NCBI GenBank assembly: GCA_027005175.1
Contig: JALTMC010000276.1
Location: 1 to 5,894 of the forward strand
Direction of reading: 5' to 3'
DNA length: 5,894 bases
Source: Myxococcales bacterium
GTDB taxonomy: Bacteria > Myxococcota_C > UBA6777
Under the pieces are notes generated by a model that worked only from the letters and a program-made list of their open reading frames with translations, searched no databases and was not told the DNA's origin. The position numbers and the translations under genes were made by a program. This document shows positions 1 to 5,316 of the stretch, one piece after another. The number at the start of each line of letters is the position of its first letter. The stretch's first letter is position 1.

Positions 1-466
1 ACTCAACTACTGCACCAAAGAAAAACTCGGTATTTGCCGCGAGATCTGCCAACCCAGTAAAGACACATGTCAGGTCGGTGAATTCTGCCGAGAGCAAAGC
101 AAAGGACCCAGCATCTGCTTTCCCGGTGATGCCTGTGGACCCTTTACTTACAACTGCAAAAAAGGTCAACAATGTACCCCATGGGGCTCCGACTCCTTTG
201 TTTGCCTCCCCACTGGATTTGCCAAAGAGAATGAGCCCTGCAAGCCCTACGGTTGTGACAACACCCGCAACTGTGGAAAGGGACTGCTCTGTGTACCCTT
301 GGGCAATGGCAACCAAAACATAGGCAACCTGACCGAAGGAAGATGTCGTCGCCTCTGCGATCAACAGTTCCCCCAACGCGATTGCAAAAGCCAAGAAACT
401 TGCGGCTTCTACACCCTCCGCAACAAAAATAGCAACAGCATTGGCTACTGCAAAACCCTCAAATAG
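1..466 (+). CDS. Cys-rich, probably secreted repeat protein (3' end only)
   Basis: The reading frame is open from the left edge (first full codon at position 2) to TAG at 464-466, giving 154 C-terminal residues; the start lies outside the window. Nineteen of the 154 residues are Cys (about 12 %). They fall into four successive units, each built around an invariant C-x5-C pair: CQVGEFC, CKKGQQC, CGKGLLC and CKSQETC, with further Cys before and after each pair. Such spacing is typical of small disulphide-bonded extracellular domains, like the Cys-rich repeats of predicted surface proteins in myxobacteria. I infer export and oxidative folding, but the signal peptide would be off the left edge. 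There is no membrane segment, enzymatic motif or recognised named family in the visible part. The frame ends with GYCKTLK and is followed by non-coding sequence, with no downstream partner within 340 bp. I am confident it is coding; its function is unknown. Confidence 0.8.
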   Translation, partial: LNYCTKEKLGICREICQPSKDTCQVGEFCREQSKGPSICFPGDACGPFTYNCKKGQQCTPWGSDSFVCLPTGFAKENEPCKPYGCDNTRNCGKGLLCVPLGNGNQNIGNLTEGRCRRLCDQQFPQRDCKSQETCGFYTLRNKNSNSIGYCKTLK

Positions 467-486
467 CTTCACACCCCATATTCTAC

Positions 487-583
487 GCTCGCTGCAAGTT
501 CCTCAACAAACATCACATCCCACATCCCATGCTCGCTGCGAGTTTCTCAACAAGCGTCATATCCCACATCTCATGCTCGCTGC
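487..583. repeat. 44-bp direct tandem repeat, 2.2 copies
   Basis: Copy 1 is 487-530, copy 2 is 531-574, and the first 9 bases (GCTCGCTGC) recur at 575-583. The two full copies agree at 38 of 44 positions, and all six differences are transitions (A/G or C/T). It lies just after the stop of the Cys-rich gene. No open frame or hairpin in it stands out, and its function is unknown. Confidence 0.8.
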
Positions 584-668
584 TACAACAAGCTCTCCCA
601 AAGATCGACATCTGGTGCTTCACACAACGACATCATCTCTGAGTCCTCATCATGACATGTCCAGCGAC

Positions 669-683
669 CTGCAGATTCTGCAC
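669..683. promoter_or_regulatory. Candidate response-regulator binding site A
   Basis: CTGCAGATTCTGCAC matches sites B (3751-3765) and C (3775-3789) at 12 of 15 positions each, under the consensus STGCRGATYYTGCAY. It is a near-dyad of two TGCA half-sites separated by GATTC. It lies about 119 bp upstream of the start point predicted from the -24/-12 element at 769-784, a usual distance for an enhancer bound by an NtrC-type activator. Binding by the regulator encoded at 2271-3656 is inferred. Confidence 0.55.
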
Positions 684-768
684 ACAAGGCCAGGATTCCC
701 AACAAAAACCCCAAACAGAACTCCAAGAAACCTTATTACTTTCAGCCATATACACATCCACCCATCAT

Positions 769-784
769 AGGAATAAGGATTGCA
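769..784 (+). promoter_or_regulatory. Candidate sigma-54 promoter of the kinase-regulator operon
   Basis: AGGAATAAGGATTGCA carries the invariant GG (770-771) and GC (782-783) at the exact 12-bp offset, plus a perfect TTGCA -12 box, against the consensus TGGCAYR-N4-TTGCW. The -24 half is weaker, with no leading T or C. A transcript would start near 795, just ahead of the kinase ORF. Dyad site A upstream fits activator-dependent control. An alternative is a sigma-70 -10 box, TATGAT at 794-799, but it has no good -35. Confidence 0.5.
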
Positions 785-807
785 GAGAGTGAATATGATA
801 CAATTCG

Positions 808-2274
808 ATGCACGATCAATGGCGTGTAACCTTGCCACTCACTGGAACTCTGAAAGGCCGACATACAGTGACATTCAAGAACAAAAGTTTGTGGAGTTGG
901 GCACGTTGGGGCTTGTTGGCAATGACACTTCTCACAGGAATAGCCCTCTTGTTGACATTGTGGTCCGGATACCGAAGCGCACAACGTATCGCCATTCAAG
1001 TCACACGAGCCGAAGGTTATACTCTGATCAACAGTATCCGCCGCAAACTCAACCCCCAAAAGCTTGTCAAAGAGACGGACCTCCAAGGCATCATGCGCGA
1101 CTTGAAGAATACAGGTCTGCGGTATATCGGAATGTTTCGTTTGCAAGGTCGACTCGTAGCATCTGCTGGAAAAGCCTATGGAGAAACGTCATTTCCAGTG
1201 CGGCCTGGAGCGTTGTTCCAAGACAGTCAGACGGTGGGCTCTCGTGTTCGAATGCAGACATTGGGCCTTTATCGAAAACGCATCCATCCCTGGCATATGT
1301 TTTGTGGTAATCCCCGATGCTGGGAGCGACGAGCGCGTTATCGAGAGAGATCAGGTCTACCAATGCATCGACACGATCAACACAAATATGACAGGACCCA
1401 TAGATACCGAAGAGGTCATAGGTACCGAAGAAGCCATCGCCGCCCTATTCTTCTTGTGATCGAGTTTGAGCCCCTCTCTGCCAAGCTGATACAAACAGAG
1501 GCCCAACGCGCTCTCATGAGCGGTGGAGCTGCTACCTTAATCTTACTGATCATGACTTCCCTGTTTTGGATCATTCTGCGACGTTTATCTACATTGGAAG
1601 AGCAACGTCAACGTGAACATCAACTCGCAGCTTTGGGTGAGATGTCAGCGGTGATGGCTCATGAGATACGCAACCCCCTCACCTCTCTCAAAGGTCACGC
1701 ACAGCTTCTTGTTGAATACCTACCCGACGAAGGTAAAACCAAGGCCAAAGCTGAGCGGGTAGTGTATGAAGCTGAGCGATTAGAAAACCTCAGCAGTCAG
1801 TTGCTAGAGTTTGTACGCATGGGTACATTGGAACAAACCGATGTTGATCCTGTTGAGCTATTACAAGCGATTAGCGAAACACTAGAGCCATCGAAGTTTG
1901 AATGGGTTACGAAGGCAGCCCCATCCAAGTGGAGGATGGATGAAACAAAAATTCGTCAGGTCTTCACCAACTTGATGCAAAACGCATTGCAAGCATCACC
2001 CGAAGATGAAGTTGTAACCATTTGTATCGCAGAAGAACAACAGCAGTTAAAAATCTCTATCAGAGACCATGGTGATGGGATCGCTCCCGATGATACAGAG
2101 AAGATCTTTGCTCCATTTTACACCACACGATACCATGGAACAGGCTTGGGTCTCGCAGTAGCCCGACGATGGGTTGAGCTTCATGAAGGAACCTTAACCG
2201 TATCTCATCCTCCCGATGGAGGTGCCGAATTTGTAGTTTGTCTGCCATTGAGAAAGGAAGCACCAACGTCATGA
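808..2274 (+). CDS. Membrane sensor histidine kinase (ZraS/NtrB-like)
   Basis: This is a two-component sensor that autophosphorylates on His and passes the phosphate to the regulator encoded next to it. It has 488 residues from ATG 808. Transmembrane segment 1 is about 32-54, followed by an extracytoplasmic domain of about 55-238 and segment 2 at about 240-257. The DHp H-box MAHEIRNPL is at 283-291 (phospho-acceptor His285). The ATPase domain has an N-box around NLMQNALQA (387-395), DHGDGI (420-425), IFAPFYTT (433-440) and GTGLGLA (444-450). All catalytic boxes are intact. The outer loop is unusually rich in His and Arg (residues 172-212), with a tandem [12 protein letters not shown], suggesting a metal-responsive sensor (inference). 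ATG 808 follows an in-frame stop at 796-798 but has no clear ribosome site; GTG 868, with AAAGG 10 bases upstream, would give 468 residues and is equally possible. The stop overlaps the regulator start (ATGA). The 1280-1445 stretch also has a long open +2 frame; see findings. Confidence 0.93.
   Translation: MHDQWRVTLPLTGTLKGRHTVTFKNKSLWSWARWGLLAMTLLTGIALLLTLWSGYRSAQRIAIQVTRAEGYTLINSIRRKLNPQKLVKETDLQGIMRDLKNTGLRYIGMFRLQGRLVASAGKAYGETSFPVRPGALFQDSQTVGSRVRMQTLGLYRKRIHPWHMFCGNPRCWERRARYRERSGLPMHRHDQHKYDRTHRYRRGHRYRRSHRRPILLVIEFEPLSAKLIQTEAQRALMSGGAATLILLIMTSLFWIILRRLSTLEEQRQREHQLAALGEMSAVMAHEIRNPLTSLKGHAQLLVEYLPDEGKTKAKAERVVYEAERLENLSSQLLEFVRMGTLEQTDVDPVELLQAISETLEPSKFEWVTKAAPSKWRMDETKIRQVFTNLMQNALQASPEDEVVTICIAEEQQQLKISIRDHGDGIAPDDTEKIFAPFYTTRYHGTGLGLAVARRWVELHEGTLTVSHPPDGGAEFVVCLPLRKEAPTS
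1399..1437 (+). repeat. 18-bp tandem repeat coding [12 protein letters not shown]
   Basis: CATAGATACCGAAGAGGT (1399-1416) is followed by CATAGGTACCGAAGAAGC (1417-1434) and then CAT. This gives residues 198-210 of the kinase (numbered from ATG 808), within its extracytoplasmic loop. The periodicity, length and peptide resemble the repeat at 4051-4088 in the ZraP-like gene. Confidence 0.8.
2253..2260 (+). promoter_or_regulatory. Ribosome binding site fixing the regulator start
   Basis: AAAGGAAG lies 10 bases before ATG 2271, inside the last codons of the kinase. It supports ATG 2271 over the in-frame alternative start at 2238, which would add 11 residues ahead of the conserved [10 protein letters not shown] start of the receiver domain. 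Confidence 0.7.
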
Positions 2275-3656
2275 TCAAAATTCTCGTGGTTGATGACGAA
2301 GAAGGCATTCGCAGCTACATTGCCGAGGTCTTGGAGATGGAAGGTTACGACGTCACCACCGCTGCCGACGGAGAGGAAGCTGCCACGTTTTTGGCACAGA
2401 ACCCCTACACTCTGTTGATCACTGATCTGCGTATGCCCAACATGGGCGGCATGGAGCTACTACACATAGCAAACACCCAACACCCAGACCTACGGGTTAT
2501 CGTCTTGACTGCTCATGGCACAGTCGATATCGCTGTGGAAGCCATGAAACTCGGTGCATTCGACTTTCTCCAAAAACCCATCAAAAGCCCTGGTGAGCTT
2601 CGAAAACTCGTGGCCCAAGCTCTCGCAGCCCACAAACAATCCACAAGCTCAGATCTCCGCTCCAAAACCAACAACACACCAACCTCCAAAACACCCGATC
2701 CATCAAGTGCTACAGAGCCAGACCTACCGCTGACCTATGGTGCTCCTGCGATGAAGCCCGTGGTAGAAGCGTTACAGAAAGTATCGCGAACCAACGCCAC
2801 AGTGTTACTCACAGGAGAAAGTGGCACAGGAAAAGAAGTGACAGCACGCAAGATTCATCAGTGGAGCCCCCGATCCAACGGACCATTTGTAGCGATCAAT
2901 TGCGCCGCTCTATCAGAAAATCTCCTGGAAAGTGAACTGTTTGGCCATGAAAAAGGAGCCTTTACCGGAGCCACAGAACGTCGCCAAGGACGTCTTGAAC
3001 AGGCCGCTGGAGGCACCTTTTTTCTCGATGAGATCGGCGAAATGAAGCTCGACCTTCAAGCCAAACTACTCCGCGTTCTTCAAGAAAAAACATTCGAGCG
3101 CCTCGGTGGTTCCGAAACACTACAATGCGATGTTCGATGGATTGCAGCCACCAACCGCAACCTGACAAAACAAGTCGCAGAGGGTCTGTTTCGAGAAGAT
3201 CTATACCATCGACTGGCTGTCTTTCCGATCGAACTCCCACCGTTACGACAACGCAAAGAAGACATCATCCCTCTAGCCGAGGTCCTACTCAAGCGCATCG
3301 CACAAGACCTAGGTTATGAGCACCTTCGACTCACAGAAGAAGCCCAATCTCGAATTAAATCATGGGACTGGCCTGGCAATGTACGCGCTCTATCCAATGC
3401 CCTTGAACGCGCCGCTATTCTCGCAGACGACACCACCATCGACATCGACAACCTCACACCACCTCCAATATCCGAAGCTTCTAGTCCTTCATCAGCTTCT
3501 TTCCCAAGTCCTGGACAATCCCTCGCCACCATGGAAAAAGATGCGATCCTCCAAGCCCTCCAACAAGTCGATGGAAACCGGCGCAAAGCCTCAGAGATCC
3601 TAGGCATCGGACTCCGCACCCTCTATGACAAACTGAAAAAATATAATATCCAATAA
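2271..3656 (+). CDS. NtrC-family sigma-54 response regulator (ZraR-like)
   Basis: This is a cytoplasmic transcription activator of 461 residues. The receiver domain (about 1-120) has acidic D8/D9, phospho-acceptor D52 in TDLRMP, T80 and K102 (QKPI). A Ser/Thr/Pro-rich linker spans about 121-153. The AAA+ sigma-54 interaction domain (about 155-390) has Walker A GESGTGKE (182-189), the sigma-54-contacting GAFTGA loop (229-234), Walker B around FLDEIGE (251-257), ATNRNL (293-298), the arginine-finger region FREDLYHRL (307-315) and WPGNVRAL (367-374). After a Ser/Pro-rich linker, a Fis-type helix-turn-helix (about 426-460, with [20 protein letters not shown]) binds DNA. Every motif needed to open a sigma-54 promoter is intact. 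ATG 2271 overlaps the kinase stop as ATGA, implying translational coupling and a cognate pair. Likely targets are the -24/-12 promoters at 769-784 and 3863-3878, each preceded by a shared dyad. Architecture matches ZraR, AtoC and NtrC; the ZraP-like neighbour favours the ZraR type. Confidence 0.95.
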   Translation: MIKILVVDDEEGIRSYIAEVLEMEGYDVTTAADGEEAATFLAQNPYTLLITDLRMPNMGGMELLHIANTQHPDLRVIVLTAHGTVDIAVEAMKLGAFDFLQKPIKSPGELRKLVAQALAAHKQSTSSDLRSKTNNTPTSKTPDPSSATEPDLPLTYGAPAMKPVVEALQKVSRTNATVLLTGESGTGKEVTARKIHQWSPRSNGPFVAINCAALSENLLESELFGHEKGAFTGATERRQGRLEQAAGGTFFLDEIGEMKLDLQAKLLRVLQEKTFERLGGSETLQCDVRWIAATNRNLTKQVAEGLFREDLYHRLAVFPIELPPLRQRKEDIIPLAEVLLKRIAQDLGYEHLRLTEEAQSRIKSWDWPGNVRALSNALERAAILADDTTIDIDNLTPPPISEASSPSSASFPSPGQSLATMEKDAILQALQQVDGNRRKASEILGIGLRTLYDKLKKYNIQ

Positions 3657-3709
3657 CAACCTCATCACTACACACAACTCAAGCAACACACACAAACCCA
3701 ACCACTATC

Positions 3710-3747
3710 CATGAACCTGAGCAACACTCATGAACCCGAGCGCCCAA
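3710..3747. repeat. 19-bp imperfect direct repeat
   Basis: Units start at 3710 (CATGAACCTGAGC) and 3729 (CATGAACCCGAGC). They agree at 12 of the first 13 bases and then diverge. The repeat lies just upstream of dyad sites B and C. It may be incidental. Confidence 0.4.
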
Positions 3748-3750
3748 TCC

Positions 3751-3765
3751 GTGCAGATCTTGCAC
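3751..3765. promoter_or_regulatory. Candidate response-regulator binding site B
   Basis: GTGCAGATCTTGCAC contains a perfect inverted repeat, GTGCA-N5-TGCAC. It matches sites A and C under STGCRGATYYTGCAY and lies about 131 bp upstream of the predicted start point of the ZraP-like gene. This dyad arrangement and distance are typical of enhancers bound by sigma-54 activators; the TGCA halves loosely recall the NtrC site. Binding is inferred. Confidence 0.6.
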
Positions 3766-3774
3766 CTTCAACAT

Positions 3775-3789
3775 GTGCGGATTCTGCAT
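3775..3789. promoter_or_regulatory. Candidate response-regulator binding site C
   Basis: GTGCGGATTCTGCAT is the third copy of the dyad, starting 24 bp after site B and centred about 107 bp upstream of the predicted start point. It matches site A at 12 of 15 positions. Two tandem sites would allow cooperative binding and oligomerisation of the regulator. Confidence 0.55.
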
Positions 3790-3862
3790 GAGTGCAAAAC
3801 CCGCACACCACACACTCATCACAACAAACGGAAGTACAAGGGAAAACACCACCTCACACTCC

Positions 3863-3878
3863 TGGCATGTGATTTGCT
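3863..3878 (+). promoter_or_regulatory. Sigma-54 (-24/-12) promoter of the ZraP-like gene
   Basis: TGGCATGTGATTTGCT fits the consensus TGGCAYR-N4-TTGCW at every defined position, with GG at 3864-3865 and GC at 3876-3877. The predicted transcript start is near 3889, leaving a leader of about 48 nt before ATG 3937. Dyad sites B and C lie upstream, and a sigma-54 activator is encoded immediately before it. Confidence 0.85.
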
Positions 3879-3922
3879 GTGAGGACACAGCAACACAGTC
3901 ACAATCAAGTGACTTGATGCAA

Positions 3923-3928
3923 AAGGAG
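3923..3928 (+). promoter_or_regulatory. Ribosome binding site of the ZraP-like gene
   Basis: AAGGAG ends 8 bases before ATG 3937 and fixes that start. It sits inside the leader predicted from the sigma-54 promoter. Confidence 0.8.
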
Positions 3929-3936
3929 AATGCGAA

Positions 3937-4554
3937 ATGAAAAGGATAATCTCAGGTGCAATGGTGGTGATGGCTGGTGCCCTCTTCTTACTCCCCAGTG
4001 GAAACGCAAATGCATGCCCTCATGCAGGGAAAAGAGCATGGAAAGAAGGAGGTCATCGGCACCATCGAGGTCATCGGCACCATCGAGGCATGATGCGCAC
4101 CTGGAAGCTTAAGAAAGCAGGACTCAACGACACCCAAATCACACAATTCAAAGCCCTACGAACGAACTACAAGAAAGCAAAGATTCCCCTCAAAGCACAA
4201 ATTCGACTGCTTCGCGTAGACCTTCGAAACTTGATGGACAGCGAGAAAGTCGATCAGTCCAAAGTTCTCAGTCTTGTAACCAAGATCAACACCCTGAAGG
4301 GACAACTCAAACTTCTTCGATTCAAAACCAAGCTACAAATTCGCGCAATGTTGACACCCGAACAACGTAAAAAGATGCATCGACTCCACCACCGTGGATG
4401 CCGTGGACACCGTGGGTGCCGTGGACACCGTGGATGCCGTGGATGCCGTGGACACCGTGGATGCCGTGGACACCGTGGATGCCGTGGATGCCGTGGATGG
4501 AAGAAAGATGGCCAACCCAACAAAGGACCTAGCTCCAAACCCGCTACAAAGTGA
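3937..4554 (+). CDS. Exported Spy/CpxP/ZraP-like protein with metal-binding-type repeats
   Basis: This 205-residue protein is predicted to be periplasmic. A signal peptide (residues 1-26: KR, a hydrophobic core, cleavage after ANA) precedes C27. Residues 39-51 form a tandem GHRHHR repeat. Residues 55-150 are helical and charged, with the two motifs of the Spy/LTXXQ family: LNDTQITQ (63-70) and LTPEQRKKM (139-147). In that family the helices form a curved antiparallel hairpin with chaperone activity, and ZraP binds zinc. The tail at 152-187 is twelve triplets of [C/H]-R-G (7 Cys, 5 His), followed by WKKDGQPNKG and a short basic end. ZraP-like members are usually about 140-170 residues, so the repeat tail is an extension. 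It is preceded by a strong ribosome site and a sigma-54 promoter, and the adjacent kinase-regulator pair is the probable controller. I infer metal sequestration and/or envelope chaperoning; the metal is not evident. Disulphide formation by the Cys is an alternative. Confidence 0.9.
   Translation: MKRIISGAMVVMAGALFLLPSGNANACPHAGKRAWKEGGHRHHRGHRHHRGMMRTWKLKKAGLNDTQITQFKALRTNYKKAKIPLKAQIRLLRVDLRNLMDSEKVDQSKVLSLVTKINTLKGQLKLLRFKTKLQIRAMLTPEQRKKMHRLHHRGCRGHRGCRGHRGCRGCRGHRGCRGHRGCRGCRGWKKDGQPNKGPSSKPATK
4051..4088 (+). repeat. 18-bp tandem repeat coding GHRHHR
   Basis: GGTCATCGGCACCATCGA at 4051-4068 is repeated exactly at 4069-4086 and followed by GG. It encodes residues 39-50 of the mature N-terminal region. 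The peptide resembles the HRYRRG repeat in the kinase outer loop (1399-1437). Confidence 0.9.
4390..4497 (+). repeat. 9-bp repeat array, 12 units of [C/H]-R-G
   Basis: Twelve units of (TGC or CAC)-CGT-GGR run without interruption. Read by first residue, the order is H C, then H C H C C, then H C H C C. The last ten units therefore form a 45-bp higher-order repeat (4408-4452 and 4453-4497) that differs at a single base (GGG versus GGA). This indicates recent expansion by slippage or unequal exchange. The repeat keeps other frames and the opposite strand open, producing spurious ORFs. Confidence 0.95.
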
Positions 4555-4840
4555 GCAGAGCCCGGATGATTCATGATAGCTGAAGGCGAAACAAAGGAAA
4601 GGAGGAGCAGATGTGAGGAAGGCGCAGGCCCGACCCCACAGGCAGTACAGCGTACCGTCGAGGATGGCGGACCAAGCATGACGCTACCGATGCCGGGCTT
4701 TACGAATTGTAGCACAGCGAACCCTGGCTCGGTGGTCCCGAATTGGCACTCTTGGTGCTGGCTAGGAAGTCCGTTACCTGGGTTTCTGCTTCCACATCAA
4801 ATCATTCATATCAATCATCGACGCTTGTTACAATCATAGA
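4555..4840. other. Convergent intergenic region with GC-rich block
   Basis: This 286-bp gap lies between genes facing each other. By hand count, 4621-4740 has 79 G or C in 120 bases (about 66 %), well above its surroundings. Weak inverted repeats are visible: GCTAC (4682-4686) with GTAGC (4709-4713), and GGAAG (4765-4769) with CTTCC (4789-4793). No hairpin-plus-T-tract terminator is obvious. The + strand has an 88-codon open frame here (4573-4839), but it has no ribosome site or recognisable domain, and I do not call it a gene. Confidence 0.4.
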
Positions 4841-5137
4841 CTAGGAGCGTGGTCCATCGTACTTGCCTTTGTATCCATTCAATGCACCACAATGTGGTTC
4901 GTTCAGGTTCCCACAATAGTTCGAAGAGGAGCAGCAGCGGTTCGTTCCGCATTTAGCTTCCCCAAATTTGGGGCCACAACGACTATCGGATCGTTCCTTG
5001 TTTTCGCTATTCGTATTGCTATTCGTATTGTTCGTTGTACTGCAACTTGATGAGAGCACAAAAGCGATCGAGCAGCAACCTAGCAAGAAACGAAACGCGA
5101 GAGTCCGATTCCATAACCACATAATAGAGAGATTCAT
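4841..5137 (-). CDS. Small exported protein with hevein-like (chitin-binding type 1) domain
   Basis: This 98-residue product has an N-terminal hydrophobic segment (about 14-31) ending in SSSC, possibly a lipoprotein site at C32 although the box is not canonical. A Ser/Thr/Asn linker (about 33-52) contains a tandem NTNS. A compact Cys module follows at 53-83: C54-x8-C63-x4-C68-C69-x5-C75-x7-C83, with RCGPKFG before and CCSSSNYCG in the middle. This closely follows the hevein-type chitin-binding pattern (C-x8-C-x4-CC-x5-C-x6-C). It keeps the first six Cys and lacks the final pair. Of the hevein sugar-contact residues, S70 and aromatic Y74 are kept, while the first Trp is S72 and the last Tyr is H82, so binding may be weakened or altered. 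I infer an exported or surface-anchored carbohydrate-binding or defence-type mini-protein. ATG 5137 has a near-perfect ribosome site 7 bases upstream. It is transcribed alone, towards the ZraP-like gene. Confidence 0.82.
   Translation of the reverse strand: MNLSIMWLWNRTLAFRFLLGCCSIAFVLSSSCSTTNNTNSNTNSENKERSDSRCGPKFGEAKCGTNRCCSSSNYCGNLNEPHCGALNGYKGKYDGPRS
5006..5029 (-). repeat. 12-bp perfect tandem repeat coding NTNS-NTNS
   Basis: GCTATTCGTATT occurs at 5006-5017 and again at 5018-5029 on the + strand. On the coding strand it gives the linker NTNSNTNS between the membrane/lipid end and the Cys module. Confidence 0.9.
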
Positions 5138-5144
5138 ACCTTAT

Positions 5145-5152
5145 CCTCCTTT
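5145..5152 (-). promoter_or_regulatory. Ribosome binding site of the hevein-like gene
   Basis: On the minus strand AAAGGAGG precedes ATG 5137 with a 7-base spacer. This near-ideal Shine-Dalgarno is the main reason to accept this short ORF as a real gene. Confidence 0.85.
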
Positions 5153-5260
5153 TGTAAAAAAACGCAACCCCCTGCCTTGTGCTTTGTTCACATGACAACT
5201 TTCGGAAGTCTAGAAAGATCAGAGCCTTGTTTAAATGTTGGTACAGAACTTGTGGGAACC

Positions 5261-5288
5261 ACCATACTGACTTTCTCTTATGAGTCAA
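5261..5288 (-). promoter_or_regulatory. Weak candidate sigma-70 promoter for the hevein-like gene
   Basis: On the minus strand TTGACT (5288-5283) and TATGGT (5266-5261) are separated by 16 bases, predicting a start near 5254 and a leader of about 117 nt. A TGACT-N10-AGTCA inverted repeat (5268-5287) overlaps the spacer and could be an operator. The match is modest. Confidence 0.3.
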
Positions 5289-5316
5289 TACATGCAATGC
5301 AGAAATATCACCTACT

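Larger units (their letters stand above)
467..807. other. Intergenic region upstream of the sensor kinase
   Basis: This 341-bp gap holds no convincing gene. It contains a 44-bp tandem repeat (487-583), a 15-bp dyad shared with the downstream regulatory region (669-683) and a -24/-12 promoter match (769-784), listed separately. The + strand is rich in C and A and poor in G. I see no intrinsic-terminator hairpin followed by a T tract after the upstream gene. Confidence 0.6.

Noticed and set aside
652-792. A 46-codon + strand ORF starting MTCPATCRFCTQ, resembling a radical-SAM CxxxCxxC motif.
   Set aside because: There is no ribosome site, and it is far too short for a radical-SAM enzyme. The Cys codons come from dyad site A (TGCAGATTCTGC reads CRFC), which explains the motif.
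820-836. TGGCGTG...TTGCC as a sigma-54 promoter inside the kinase start region.
   Set aside because: GG and GC are 13 bp apart instead of 12, and sigma-54 promoters tolerate spacing changes poorly. The element at 769-784 has correct spacing.
3679-3888. A minus-strand 69-codon ORF with a hydrophobic stretch.
   Set aside because: It uses a GTG start with no ribosome site, lies across the regulatory region, and its hydrophobicity follows from the GT-rich minus strand.
3773-3940. A 55-codon + strand ORF (MCGFCM...) ending in an ATGA overlap with the ZraP-like start.
   Set aside because: It has no ribosome site and runs through dyad site C and the sigma-54 promoter. Its CGFC again comes from the DNA motif, and the composition is not protein-like.
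4254-4715. Long minus-strand ORF with PRHPRCPRH repeats, and a + strand DAVDTV repeat ORF (4394-4576).
   Set aside because: Both are by-products of the 9-bp repeat, which lacks stop codons in these frames. Only the [C/H]-R-G frame has a signal peptide, family motifs and a ribosome site.
4573-4839. An 88-codon + strand ORF after the ZraP-like gene.
   Set aside because: It has no ribosome site, and its low-complexity start and unrelated remainder show no domain. It is kept only as part of the unexplained GC-rich block.
4555-4840. A tRNA, SRP RNA, tmRNA or RNase P RNA in the GC-rich gap.
   Set aside because: None of the conserved landmarks of these RNAs (the T-loop GTTCRA context, the GGAAGCAGCC of SRP RNA, the tmRNA ends, or GAGGAAAGTCC of RNase P) is present in the right form.
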